64,000 nt of DNA from Asterionellopsis glacialis (taxonomy: Eukaryota > Bacillariophyta > Plagiogrammaphyceae > Rhaphoneidales > Asterionellopsidaceae), in assembly GCA_014885115.2 (NCBI GenBank), contig WKLE02000787.1, forward strand, positions 31,549-95,548. The letters are read 5' to 3'. Below, in pieces: positions 44,096 through 54,445 of this stretch. The notes under the pieces are model-generated. The model was not told the DNA's origin and made no database searches. It saw only the letters and a program-made list of their open reading frames with translations. Every line of letters starts with the position of its first letter. Position 1 is the first letter of the stretch. The translations under genes were made by a program, and so were the position numbers.

Positions 44096-44683
44096 GTGGA
44101 ATGATAGGTTGAGTACGTTTTGACCCTGTCTAAATGCAATAGCGTAAGGAAGATCTCTAAATAGCTAATAGTATATACTACTCCTTATGATGTATTCGGA
44201 CAGTTACCTACTTTTATGAACTATCAAGTAACGAGAATCTCTCTACGACGGCTTTCTATTCTACAGAGAGTAGATCGTCTAGAGGTCTATATTTCATTAT
44301 TGAGACCTTGTTTGAGAGAGTTGAGATGATCCATGACTTGAGATTTAGATGTGCTGGTTTCAGATTTCAGTCCAGTGTCAGCGTCTATCTCTAGAGTCTC
44401 TAGCTATTTCCAGACTAACTTTATATATCTATATGTTAGGGATGAAGTTAATAAAGTGGGCATGCAGTTGCCGTGAGTTAAGGACTACCTACGGACGGTA
44501 ATGAAGAAATGATGACGTCATAACACCTAATGTGACGCGAATATGACGTGGACAATCCTGACTTCGATGCGTGTCAGAAGATTTTGGTGGTACGTATGAA
44601 TACGACACCTATTCACAAGAAGTTGTGCTTGTTGTTCTTCTCTCTTGTTCACGCAGAGAAAAGCATAGATACGGAGCTGCACA
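44096..44683. promoter_or_regulatory. Divergent promoter with full CRE palindrome and TGACGT cluster
   Basis: This 588-bp spacer lies between the divergent helical-repeat gene and the plastid-type gene. It contains TGACGTCA (44513-44520, a full palindromic CRE), TGACGC (44533-44538) and TGACGT (44544-44549) within 37 bp. These lie 135-171 bp upstream of the plus-strand start. It also has CTCTAC/GTAGAG-like words near 44240-44285. Confidence 0.45.
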
Positions 44684-45403
44684 ATGATATTCAAGCACAA
44701 CAACAGCGGCAACACAGAACCAAGGCCGTTGTATGACATTGATGAAATGAGTGACTTACACATGAATAGTAAAGAGAACATCCTCAAAGGCAAACGGCTG
44801 GGCTGCGTTGGCTATATGCTTTTCTCGCTCTCCCTATTTGGTGCTCTTGAATACACATCTGCTTTCACTTTCCATGCCACATCGCTACGACAAATCACAT
44901 TAGCACCTCCGTCGCTGTCATCAAGGCTTTTTCAAGCAGAAACTCCTGATCAGGACATTGAACGCACTCTCGCAAGAGCAAAAGCGTTATTAGAGAAGTC
45001 TAAAGCCAAACTGGCAGCTAAAGACGCAGAAAAAGATGCTGCAGCCTCGAAAAAAGGCGAAAACACTCCTTCAGCAGGAAATGTTCCTTTTTTTGCAGAT
45101 AGAGAAGGCTCGTCAGTAGAAGAAAAACGTCGTCAAGTTACCAAATCAGAAAATGAGGAAACTGGTCTAATCACGACTGATGGGGAAATGATGGCAAAAC
45201 TCTCAGAGGAAGAAAAATGGGAGGTGCGATCGTTAGATGATGTCTTCGAGAATGAAATTGAAGATCCTGAATCTGAGAAATCAAAAAAATTAGCGGAACG
45301 AGATATCGCGGCAAGTATACGTAGCATGCGAACAATCATGCAAATGGAAGATTACAAAAAGATTTTTGACCCAAGGAATAGATTTATTGGCGAGGATAAT
45401 TAG
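44684..45403 (+). CDS. Plastid-type small protein of unknown function
   Basis: A single exon of 239 residues from the first ATG, which has the best start context. ATGs at 44762 and 44816 would give a more typical presequence. MLFSLSLFGALEYTSA-FTFHATSLRQ is a hydrophobic segment followed by an A-F junction and a Ser/Leu/Arg-rich stretch, matching the bipartite plastid signal. The mature part is charged and helical, with a likely coiled coil (IERTLARAKALLEKSKAKLA) rich in Lys, Ala and Glu. A conserved-looking end follows: WEVRSLDDVFENEIEDPESE and DIAASIRSMRTIMQMEDYKK. I do not recognise the family. The promoter carries a CRE cluster, so light, CO2 or cAMP-linked control is possible. Confidence 0.65.
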   Translation: MIFKHNNSGNTEPRPLYDIDEMSDLHMNSKENILKGKRLGCVGYMLFSLSLFGALEYTSAFTFHATSLRQITLAPPSLSSRLFQAETPDQDIERTLARAKALLEKSKAKLAAKDAEKDAAASKKGENTPSAGNVPFFADREGSSVEEKRRQVTKSENEETGLITTDGEMMAKLSEEEKWEVRSLDDVFENEIEDPESEKSKKLAERDIAASIRSMRTIMQMEDYKKIFDPRNRFIGEDN

Positions 45404-47073
45404 ACAGCGAAGAGTCGTCATTTAGCGTATTATGCACTTTTAAAAACAAACCTTGACGATCTTTTACTTACTCGTACCATGTTTGTGGAGTCTAAAAGGT
45501 TCAATAAATGAGATTGTGCACTGAAAAAGTTTCATTGCTAGGACCTAGTAGTTTGATTTGAGCCGGGTTGCTTCCGATTCCATTTTTTCTCTTTGGTCCG
45601 GTAAACTGGGACCGACATGGAAGTGCGGGTACACACTTTTGGGAGTGCAGTACATGTTGAAGTGTACAAAAAAACTCAAACTCCCAAGTTTGGTTTTTGA
45701 TGTTGTTTCGTCTATGTTTATGAATCGTTCTTTTGTATAACAGTTGCTGAGTTTTTCTTCGAGAACTAGATTTTTGGGTGTGAGCTTGAGCTGAAACACT
45801 CCAAATACAAAATTCCACAGCTTATTTTTCCAGTGAGTGTACCAGGTGCAGCTTTGTTGCCATGGTTGTTGCATTTTCACAAGCTGTGTCATCGATTTTT
45901 AGCCATGGTGCATATAAAAATGTGCGAATGAAAAGTGTGATAATAGAGCCAAACTAGTCTATTGCAAGGCAGGTTTGTCCATGTACCACAAGCTCACACA
46001 GAGCGATCATCAGGCATGAAGTTGTTCTATAGTAAGTATGCTCGTGTTTGTATTATCATGCTGGTTTCTTTCATATGTAATTAACCATCCGTCCTTCCGC
46101 TATTCAATTTCTTTTACTTTTAAACTGACTGCAACATTCCATCTCATTCTAATTTTATATGAAACAACTCCCAAACTATTGTAGTGAAAATTTTACAATG
46201 TACATTCGACCTCAGAAACCACTGGCTTTGGGTGGAGAGAATTTCAAAAGCACTGGGTATAATTACCAGTATACTCAATGAAATCAACAAAGCCACTTCG
46301 AAGTTTTCAGTTTTGCAAAATCAACCAAGTCATTTCAAAGTTTCACTTTTTTGTTGAAGAAAAAGTTCCCTCAAAAAGAGGCATCTTAGATTATTCTCTT
46401 TCTATCTCTCGTTCTAGTCTCTAGAAGATCCTGAGAGATGCCAACATCATAGGCACACGTGATTCCAAGAAATGCAGTCATAATTCGTTTACTTTATTAG
46501 GACTCTTTGGTCTAGTCTGGAGAGTTCAGATCATTCAATCATTTTTTAGTAAATATTAATAATCCTTTTTTGTCCCGCATCTATTTGCATGAACTCTAGT
46601 GTCTGTCTGTTGTCAGGCAATGCTCGAGTGAGCAGAGGAGGTGGTGTCTTTTGTATTCTGATTTCTTGTTCAATCTTTGTCTTATTCTGATATCTTTTTT
46701 AGACAAAAGTCAGATGAGTAGAGCTAATATTGAGAAGAAAACTTGAGCATAGAATCTTGCGTACATTTTTTAACATATTCCTTAACATGTACATGTTTTT
46801 ATATGTAAAATCATGTAGATTATACAGATACTTTAGCAGCCAGAGGTACGTGAGCACTACATATGGTCCTATAGGATTGCTCCAGGTAGAGTGTTTATTG
46901 CCAATACCTGCAACAGCAGGTAGTATCGTGGTCGGTTCTACATAGTACCTGTAGTGGCCCATGGTAGGTACACAATTTTAAACAACAGGTACCTGGTACT
47001 TGCATTCGAAAATAGACACTCCAAGAGAGTTCCCAAAAATAGAGGTTTACGGGTGCAAAACAACTATTCGACC
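45404..47073. other. Intergenic region, no gene supported
   Basis: About 1.67 kb of AT-rich sequence. Overlapping minus-strand frames at 45501-45892 have a weakly transposase-like look but are not convincing. CAGGTACCTG (46986-46995) and CTAGTCTCTAGA (46414-46425) belong to the dispersed spacer motifs. Confidence 0.5.
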
Positions 47074-48595
47074 ATGAGCAAACCATTCGACTACTCGAAG
47101 TGGGACAAAATTGAACTAAGTGATGATGAGGATGATGTCCATCCCAATATTGACAGAGAGTCATGGTTTCGAATGAAGCACCGCAGTCGCGTTGAGCGGG
47201 AGGAACGAGAAGAAGCTGATAAAAAGCGCATTCTTGCCGAGGTGAGTGGAAATACTTGTATTTCCAAAGACGTTTTTCCATATTAAACGTGCAAATACCG
47301 TATTTAATATTTCTTATTTTCCTATTTTTTAGATGGCCACTGCCAACCAGCGTATCAAGGAACTGGAACACAACCTGAAAAAGCTTGAGGAAGGCAAGCC
47401 TATTGTTTCGGATGTGATAGATGATAGTGACGATGATGACGACGATGATGACAGCGACGACGACGATCTTGATGATTCGGAAGGACTCAAGGCGGAGTTA
47501 GCCGAACTCAAGAAAGCTAATGCAGATCGACAGGCCAAACTGGACGAGTACGAACGTAACAAAAAGTGGAATGTAGACAATATCTGTCATATTGCTGAAG
47601 AGAGAACAATTGTGAATCCCGATTCCGCCAAGACAAAATTTAAGGACGGTTATGCAGTACCAGATGAAGAACCTCGTAAAGTCAAAGACACGTTTGTTTC
47701 GAGCAAAAAAAAGGAGGAGAAGGAGAAGAAGGAAGCGGCAGAAAAGGCAGCTGCTGATGAAGAAGAGGCTAGTTTTACGGAGCGTGTTGAACAGGCAACC
47801 AAACAAGCTGCAGCACCCAAAATTCCATCTTCTTCTTCGTCATCAGGGGGCAAAAAGGATTCCAGTTCCAAAAAAGTGGCTGGACCGGAGGTGACAGAAA
47901 TGGGGGCCATGCTCACCTATCATGAATTCACAGAAAAACATGCCGATACTGTTGAGGAGTTTATGGCTATTGAATCTTTTGAGAAATCCAAAGAGTTTCT
48001 GATTCAGCATGGTGATGTTCTTCTGCAAGAAAATGCCTCGAACTACCTTCTATTGGCCTCCCTTGAGGACGAAATGAACGGATATCGAGAAAAGATGCGA
48101 CTTACTGCACGACAATCACAAATCATTTCAAATATTGCTGAACTCGCGAAAAGTCTCAATGCTCATCCCGGAAATGTAATTGCCCCCTTTTTTATGCGAT
48201 TGGAACAAAAGCCATTCCGTGATGGATTTAATGAGGGCACCGAGGGATTCATCCAAAAGATTATTGCTCGAGCCGTCAAGAAAAAGCTTGAGATGGAACA
48301 GGAACGAAAGGGTGAAAAGGGTGAAGCAGTTGACCTCGCGGATATTCCACGGGAGGAACGATTAGGTCCTGGAGGGCTAGATCCGCTCGAAGTCATTGAA
48401 ACTTTACCAATTTCCATGCAGACCGCCTTTGAATCTCGTGATGTTAACAGTCTCAAGCAAGCTCTACTACAACTTGACCCAAGAGAAGCCGAACGGCATA
48501 TGAAGCGCTGTATCGATTCGGGGCTTTGGCTCACGGAACAACCAACGCCTATGCCAACTGCAGAAGGGAAACCAAAGAAAGAAGAAATTTCGTAA
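47074..48595 (+). CDS. CDC37: CDC37, HSP90 kinase co-chaperone
   Basis: Exon 1 is 47074-47241 and exon 2 is 47333-48595. The 91-bp phase-0 intron gives 476 residues. The N-terminus MSKPFDYSKWDKIELSDDED is the diagnostic Cdc37 kinase-binding start, with the CK2-phosphorylated serine at position 16. RESWFRMKHRSRVEREEREE follows, then a coiled coil with an Asp-rich insert. The central HSP90-binding region includes YHEFTEKHADTVEEFMAIES, NYLLLASLEDEMNGYREKM and RQSQIISNIAELAKSL. The C-terminal domain ends ERHMKRCIDSGLWL. Function: loads client protein kinases onto HSP90 in the cytosol. The domain order is complete and the length is slightly above the animal orthologue because of low-complexity inserts. 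Confidence 0.95.
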
Positions 48596-48948
48596 GTTTC
48601 ATTTGCTTTATTAGAGAGTAGACTTAAGGGTGACACATAACTGAATTTATTAAAACATAGAATACAATATAGTTTGTGTCAGTTTGGTTTGTGTATTTCG
48701 ATGTTACTTGATTGGTTATCATTTTTTGAAGCAGCTACTTAGCATACATGGTACACTAGAGTATCATGATGGTCCGATTTCCAAATCGCGCAAATGAATC
48801 CAATATTCATGTCGGAACCATTCTCTTCAAATAAAAATGATTCTTTAAAAGAATCATTTTGGTCCGACTACAGTGTGTGTACCAACCTGTTTAGGTCTCT
48901 GTCTTAACCTTCCTTGGTTCAAGTTGACAAATATTTAATATCTCCTGT
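48596..48948. other. 3' flank of CDC37 with a long hairpin
   Basis: A 353-bp spacer. It contains a perfect 13-bp inverted repeat, AAAATGATTCTTT-A-AAAGAATCATTTT (48834-48860). Imperfect outer arms GTCGGAACC (48811) and GGTCCGAC (48861) enlarge the stem. It could be a transcript-end structure or a tiny inverted-repeat element. Confidence 0.6.
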
Positions 48949-49528
48949 TCAATGTCTATAGCGTTTCTTCACAGGAATCGAGATCTTTTTTTCTGTATTT
49001 ATGTTTGTTTTCACCACTTTAATATGAATCATGGGACTATTATTTGCATCAGTTTGTTCTCCTGGAATAATGGATTCATTAGACCGTGTATCATCTGAAT
49101 CTGTCACTATGACAACATCTAAGCCACTTCCAGTATGTCTCATCCATGAATTTTTGTGCTCAGGTGACAAAAAATTTCTTACCCTGCTTTCGTTACATCG
49201 TATGTCATAATTGCAATCACAATATCGTCCCATCCAATATTAGTAATACCACTTGTGCTTGTATCTTTACTAGTAGTAGTAGTAACTTGATGAACATCAT
49301 TGCTGTGGCTTTGTATTGGTTTTCGACGAAGAAAGTTAAGCAATTGATGTGCTTCTTCACGATCACACCAGGTTCCTTCAGCGCTTAGTGGACAGAAGGA
49401 AACTAAATCAGTTGATAAACGCTGGCTTCAATACATGATACATTTGCATGCACAGGAACGATACGACTTCTCTGGTCGGTACTAGCAGTAGTTGTTCTGT
49501 TGTTGTTTCGGTACTGTCGTGTCCGCAT
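48949..49528 (-). pseudogene. Possible fringe-like glycosyltransferase fragment, frame-disrupted
   Basis: Three minus-strand frames in succession look coding. First, an ATG at 49528 opens MRTRQYRNNNRTTTAST. Then a shifted frame reads LVSFCPLSAEGTWCDREEAH and ITNIGWDDIVIAIMTYDVTK. Then another shift gives PEHKNSWMRHTGSGLDVVIV-TDSDDT. The 'DDI.I.I.T...K...W......DVV.VTDSDD' order resembles the start of fringe/galactosyltransferase-like domains. No splice sites with workable spacing repair the shifts. The frame ends TGA at 48949, well short of a full glycosyltransferase. It is read as a decayed or truncated copy; sequencing error is an alternative. Confidence 0.35.
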
Positions 49529-50296
49529 GGAATTGAAAAAATATTATGAAGAAAAATGGTGCAATCGAAAATAGAAATACGTCTCTTCTTTTAGGACTGT
49601 AGCGTTGCTTCAAGGGGATGATGCCAGTAGACACATCCTGTTGTTTAGAAGCAGCAGATAGTCTTTGTCAAATCTTATCTTGGTAGTACCCGATCAAAAA
49701 TTGAAAGCCTTTTGGCATCGCAGCAATTGCGGCAAGATCACATCATATATTATATTTTTTAGAAAATTAATCATACTACTGTAATAAATTTTGAAATCAC
49801 TACGGTAGACTAGAGACAACTGGTAGTCAACCAGTGCGGATTTTTTCAAAAAAAAAGATGTATCTCTTATTAATTTTAACCTTGATTAGTCTAAAATGAA
49901 AACCCACAAGCAATGTTCCTTCGAAAACTCTAACGCTATGAAGTGTATTTTTCAATCCATTTCCCGCGCACAACCGATTGCGCAGGATCGTGCTTGGAAA
50001 CTTCAACATAGACAAGACATTGAAACGCAACCAACTCTCTCTCTAGAGTAGAGAGGACTCTCTAGACCTACCGGTACCGGAAGGACCCAGTGAGTAAGTA
50101 ACGGTACCTGGTACCCAGGTAGGACCTATCTCTACTAGAGAGTACCTGATACGGTATTCTCGTAAGTAGAAGCGGGTTGAGTCTGACAAAGAAAAAACCT
50201 GCCAAAGAGTTCGACTCGTTCCCTCACAAAAGGAGAAAGATAGTATCATTACACGTGTTAGTTCACATTTTGTTCAGAGAAGACAAGCAGTTGAAC
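49529..50296. other. Intergenic region with palindromic spacer motifs
   Basis: 768 bp without a gene. At 50033-50150 lies a dense cluster of the dispersed motifs: CTCTCTCTAGAGTAGAGAGGA, CCGGTACCGG, GGTACCTGGTACC and CTCTACTAGAGAG. It lies about 150-260 bp upstream of the plastid reductase start. Confidence 0.6.
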
Positions 50297-51575
50297 ATGA
50301 AGGGATTGACCATCGTTGTCGCGGTTCTTTCCGCCTTTTCTGTTGATGCATTTGTAACCAACTCCAGGCCACTCCCTAGTTTCTCATTGGGATCTGCTCG
50401 AAAGAGCAGTTCCCTCGAAATGTCGGCTGGTGGTGTCGTGATTACGGGATCTGCCGGTGGAGTTGGTTTCGCTTATGCTGGCGAATTCATGGACCGTGGT
50501 TATGATGTTGTTATATGCGATGTCAAGGATTGCTCTGCTGCTGCAAAGGCTCTTACTGGACGCCATCCAAATGGCAAGGTTTACCATACCCAGTGTGACG
50601 TATCTGATGTCAAGAGTGTCGAAAAGCTTGGAGATTTTGCCAAAGAAAAGATGGGTACAATCAACTACTGGATTAACAATGCTGGTGTGAATGGTGGAAG
50701 GAGAGCACTCAAAGATGTTCCTGTTGAGCAAGTCGATTTGGTTGTGAAGGTTAACCTTCTTGGAACCCTACTTTGTACCAAGGTTGCCATGGACATTATG
50801 GCTGAACAGGTAATTTGAATCTGAATCAAAATTTTCTTTTTATTTTCAGGTTAGTCCCTCTTTTGTTTTCCTATTCTTACTTTTTGTTGTTGTGATCTGG
50901 ATACTCTGTTACCTAGGCCGGTGTGACAGGCCATATTTTTAACACAGTCGGAAGTGGTGTTAAGGGCGGAGGAACACCTGGTTACGCTACATATGGTGCT
51001 ACCAAGCGTGGGTTGCCTCAACTAACGGATAGTCTCCGAAAAGAGCTTGATGAAGGAGTTCAGGGATATGAAAAGGAAAAGACTGCCGGAACTATTCAGG
51101 TTCATTGCCTATCACCTGGTATGGTTTTCACTAAACTCCTTTTGGACAACTCAACTCCTGAACTTCGAAAGGTATGTTTTTGTTTCAAAGGATAGTCTGC
51201 AGTTTGTGGGGAAAGAAATTTGCACTTTTTTAAGGAAGGGTTTTCATCATCTCTACTTGTTTTAGAAATAAATCAAAGACAGGCGTTTTACGTTGATACT
51301 ATTGCTAACATTTTTGTTGTATCGTTTCTTTTTAGTTCCCCTTTGGCGTGTTGGCGGCCCAACCGGAAGAAGTTGCTGCTGATCTGGTGCCCAAAATTAT
51401 TGCTACAACCACGAATGGAGGTAGTGTAGAATTCCTTACCACAGATCGCATTCTCACTAAGTTTTTTGAGCGTTTTGTGCTGCAAAAGAAGAGTGAATAC
51501 ATTGATGACGACGGAAATGTGATCAAGTTCCCTGGTGAACAGTACGATGCCGATGGTGTGCGCGCTCTTTACTAA
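50297..51575 (+). CDS. Plastid-targeted short-chain dehydrogenase, NYC1/NOL (chlorophyll b reductase)-like
   Basis: Exons are 50297-50809, 50917-51171 and 51336-51575; introns of 107 and 164 bp, both phase 0, give 335 residues. The start MKGLTIVVAVLSAFSVDA-F is a signal peptide with the A-F plastid junction; an upstream in-frame ATG at 50177 is less likely. SDR motifs are TGSAGGVG at residues 50-57, CDVSD, NNAGVNGG, catalytic Ser184 and Y197-G-A-T-K201. The length and the segment LSPGMVFTKLLLDN followed by a C-terminal extension match NYC1/NOL chlorophyll(ide) b reductases. Algae with complex red plastids are not known to make chlorophyll b, so the true substrate may be another pigment or tetrapyrrole. 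Confidence 0.85.
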
Positions 51576-51951
51576 AAAGTAATTTAGTAATAATTTAAAT
51601 TTGGTATTCTTTGATCTGTTCGGTCCTCCTTTTTTAGTAGTAGTGCAGTTTGGTCGCCATCGTTCAGGAACTATGTGCGGCCTAGCGATAGCGATATGGC
51701 ACTCAGGTGCAATACTGGGAGAATTCTTAGCTCACACCGAGATTATAATAGAATCTTATTTCAGGTGCTACAGAGTACTTCTTGATTACAATTGAAATAT
51801 GTCCCACTTGAATCATTTGATGGTAGTGCTACATAAGAGTATTCGAAAAATATAAATATCTAAATATGCATTATGATGTTACGGTTTGAGTTCGACACAG
51901 ATGTTGACTATACTTCTCAATCACATTCTATCCCATTCTTTCTTGTTTAAC
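51576..51951. other. Convergent intergenic spacer
   Basis: 376 bp between the stops of the plastid reductase and the four-TM protein. No gene or repeat is seen. Confidence 0.5.
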
Positions 51952-53488
51952 TCAAAAACTTGCTGTGGGTTCTACGATACCACTTTCATCTTCGTATATT
52001 TCAAGTTTCTTTGAGTCGTCACCTTCAAAAGACTTTTCCAGATCGGCAATGCACTTGTCGATCAGCTCTTCTGATTCACCGGTCTCTTTTTGTTTTTGCT
52101 CCATTTCCTTTGCAGCCTGTAACCTTGATTCGGATATCTTAAACGTTACGGTCTTCATGTCTGTCGAATGGGACTCAACTGAGCGTTCAGACGCGACAAC
52201 AGAAACTTCGTCTCTTGCTTCACCTGCTTGCACATTCTCAGCATTCTGTGCTTGTGTTGGTGCTTCTGCTTGTGTTGGTGCTTCTGTTTGTGACCCAAAA
52301 GGCAGCCATGGACCCTTGTGGCAGTAATCATAAAACAACTCTCTCTCGATTCCACACGTACTGGAACTCAAAGACGTGTCACCCGGTGGCATTTGATTGC
52401 GAGAAGCTTCCATCATAGCTTGATTTACTTGCATCGTGTTATTGTATGCACTCTCTTGTACCGATCGTTGCCCCATAGATCCATCGGGAGCGGCTATTGA
52501 ATTGGAATCGGCTTTACTTGCGGATTCTGCAGTAGAGCTTTCTTCCTCAATGCCTCTTAAGCTAGCAGCTTCCATGTTTTCTTCAGCCATGCCGTTTTCA
52601 AGGATTTCTTCTTCGTCGTCATCATCGCTTCCATAATCAAGTGCGTACATTTCATCCAGCTCGCGCTTCTTGGGGACCTTGAGGCACACCATGAGGAGAG
52701 AAACCAAGAAACAACATCCGGAAGCAATTGCAATGATCCCTGTCTCTCCCAGCGTGCACGTTTCTGCGGTTCGTGGAAAAACGTTGTTCTCACCGTAAGG
52801 ATACCAGATGCTTCCGTGGCAAATTTGAGTGTCAAAGAAGAGAAACTTGGAACCTTCTGCCAAAAATCCAACCATGACGGCTGGCAGCAAGGATCCCGCC
52901 CAGAAGAAGCATGCCGGTAATGGAGTGAGAACCATTAGCCATATTGTTGCCTGACAGAAACCAAGTTGAAAATGAAATAAAAAAAAGATCAGGGCGCTGA
53001 AATTTATGAAGTAGTACGCTGCAAAATTTCTTCAGTATGATTTGTGTTCTTACCGTGGCTGCCATTCCGGAAATGCCAGAAATGTAAGACATGATACGGG
53101 CCACTGTCCACGTCTTGTCTCCACTAACAAAAAAATCTTCAAATGTGTCAGAAAAGTCTCGACACCCATCAAACAAAGCCTCATGCAAACTGTGGTCGTC
53201 GGGGATGTCCATGTAGCTCTGGTACCGAAATAATCCGATATCAATGGTACTGGTATTCCATCCTTCATTTGTAGGGGTAAAACCCACATCGACTTTCAAA
53301 AAGTCACATCCAAAAGAAGAATAAAGGTCAAGAATACAAGCAGCAGTAACAACGGGAGCCACGAATAATGGGTACCAACCGTAACGACAGCAACAATGCC
53401 GAGCGTACCGCCATATCTTGGAGTCTTTCGATCTATCCCGATCGTCATAATACTCCTCTTTTTCGTTCATTACCGTCGATTTGCTCAT
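51952..53488 (-). CDS. Four-TM membrane protein of unknown function, two exons
   Basis: Minus-strand exons are 53488-53054 and 52950-51952. The 103-bp phase-0 intron joins GMAAT to ATIWLMVLTPLP and gives 477 residues. The start at 53488 (MSKSTVMNEKEEYYDD) is preferred; the next ATG is at 53470. Four hydrophobic segments are visible: WYPLFVAPVVTAACILDLYS, MSYISGISGMAATATIWLMV, FFWAGSLLPAVMVGFLAEGS and IIAIASGCCFLVSLLMVCLK. Between the first and second is an extracellular-type loop with conserved-looking Cys and Trp. The last ~215 residues are a cytosolic acidic tail with a QTEAPTQAEAPTQAQ repeat. Proteins with this plan are common in diatom genomes, to my recollection. No function is known to me. 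Confidence 0.7.
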
Positions 53489-54445
53489 GTTGATGCAGAT
53501 TTTAAAAACGCTCCGCGTGAAAGAGAAACGGCTATGATCAGAATGTGGCAAAAAGTGCTCCAAAACCGTAAAAAATATATATTTTGGAAAATGTCTCCTG
53601 TTGTTCTGGCATCGAAAAAATGAGAGACCGCATGGCTTGACCGTTGCTTTATTCTTTTGCAACGTTGTTCGACTTCGTTGTACAAGTAGAAAATATGAGT
53701 ACAGGTAATACCTGGTACTGATACAGAATATGTAGGACAGCCGGGACTTACGTACATGTACCTACCATCTACGTGCAACCATTGGAGAGTCGTTACTTTC
53801 TTTGGTTTCGGATCTACTAGAGGTTACCGACCTTGGTACCCATTATTATTCAACAATTGCAGATTATACTGATGTACACCATATTACCAATCACCTGAAG
53901 TAGAGCTAGTACTATTTACAACGTACGCTAGCTAATCGGAAAAGTCACTGGATAGATGTCACAAACAGTATTAAATAGTCGATCAAATGTACTATAACAG
54001 GTACAAGGGATAATAATCTACCAAGTATTATGTATTCAAGATATTGTACCCATGGTCCTGAAAAATACGTACATATATTATTTACTGTATCAGGTATTTA
54101 CCAACCGCTTTCTCTTAAAATTACAAGTTTTCTAACATGGTATTTCGTGGTAACCACTGACGACTCCGAATATTTCTCGTATAATAAAATATGCAGGTAT
54201 GCATCAATTTATGGTACAGTACCTGGTACGCTGGAGTCTAGGAACTCTCTCTAGAGGATTACCAGGTACCAGGTACTTAGTACCAAGTAGGACTGCGAAC
54301 TTGGTTCCAAGAAAGATGTTTTGAACAGGTAGTAGTCCATCCAAGCCCTACCAACATGCTGTCAGTCATGCGGGATTTGACCTGAAATTCTGGAATTGGT
54401 GTTCTTCACTCCAAATCCCGGCCTCCTCTTCAGTTAACCTACACC
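53489..54445. promoter_or_regulatory. Divergent promoter region rich in ACCAGGTAC motifs
   Basis: 957 bp between divergent starts. Contains GTAATACCTGGTACTG (53706), ACAGGTAC (53997), GTACAGTACCTGGTACG (54216) and TACCAGGTACCAGGTACTTA (54261-54280). CTCTCTCTAGAGG (54247) is also present. No gene is seen. A 74-codon frame at 54030 is not convincing. Confidence 0.6.

Noticed and set aside
45501..45892. Overlapping minus-strand frames with a faint PiggyBac-transposase look (WKNKLWNFVFGVF)
   Set aside because: The resemblance is a few hydrophobic and aromatic residues, without DDE residues or terminal repeats. Too weak to annotate.
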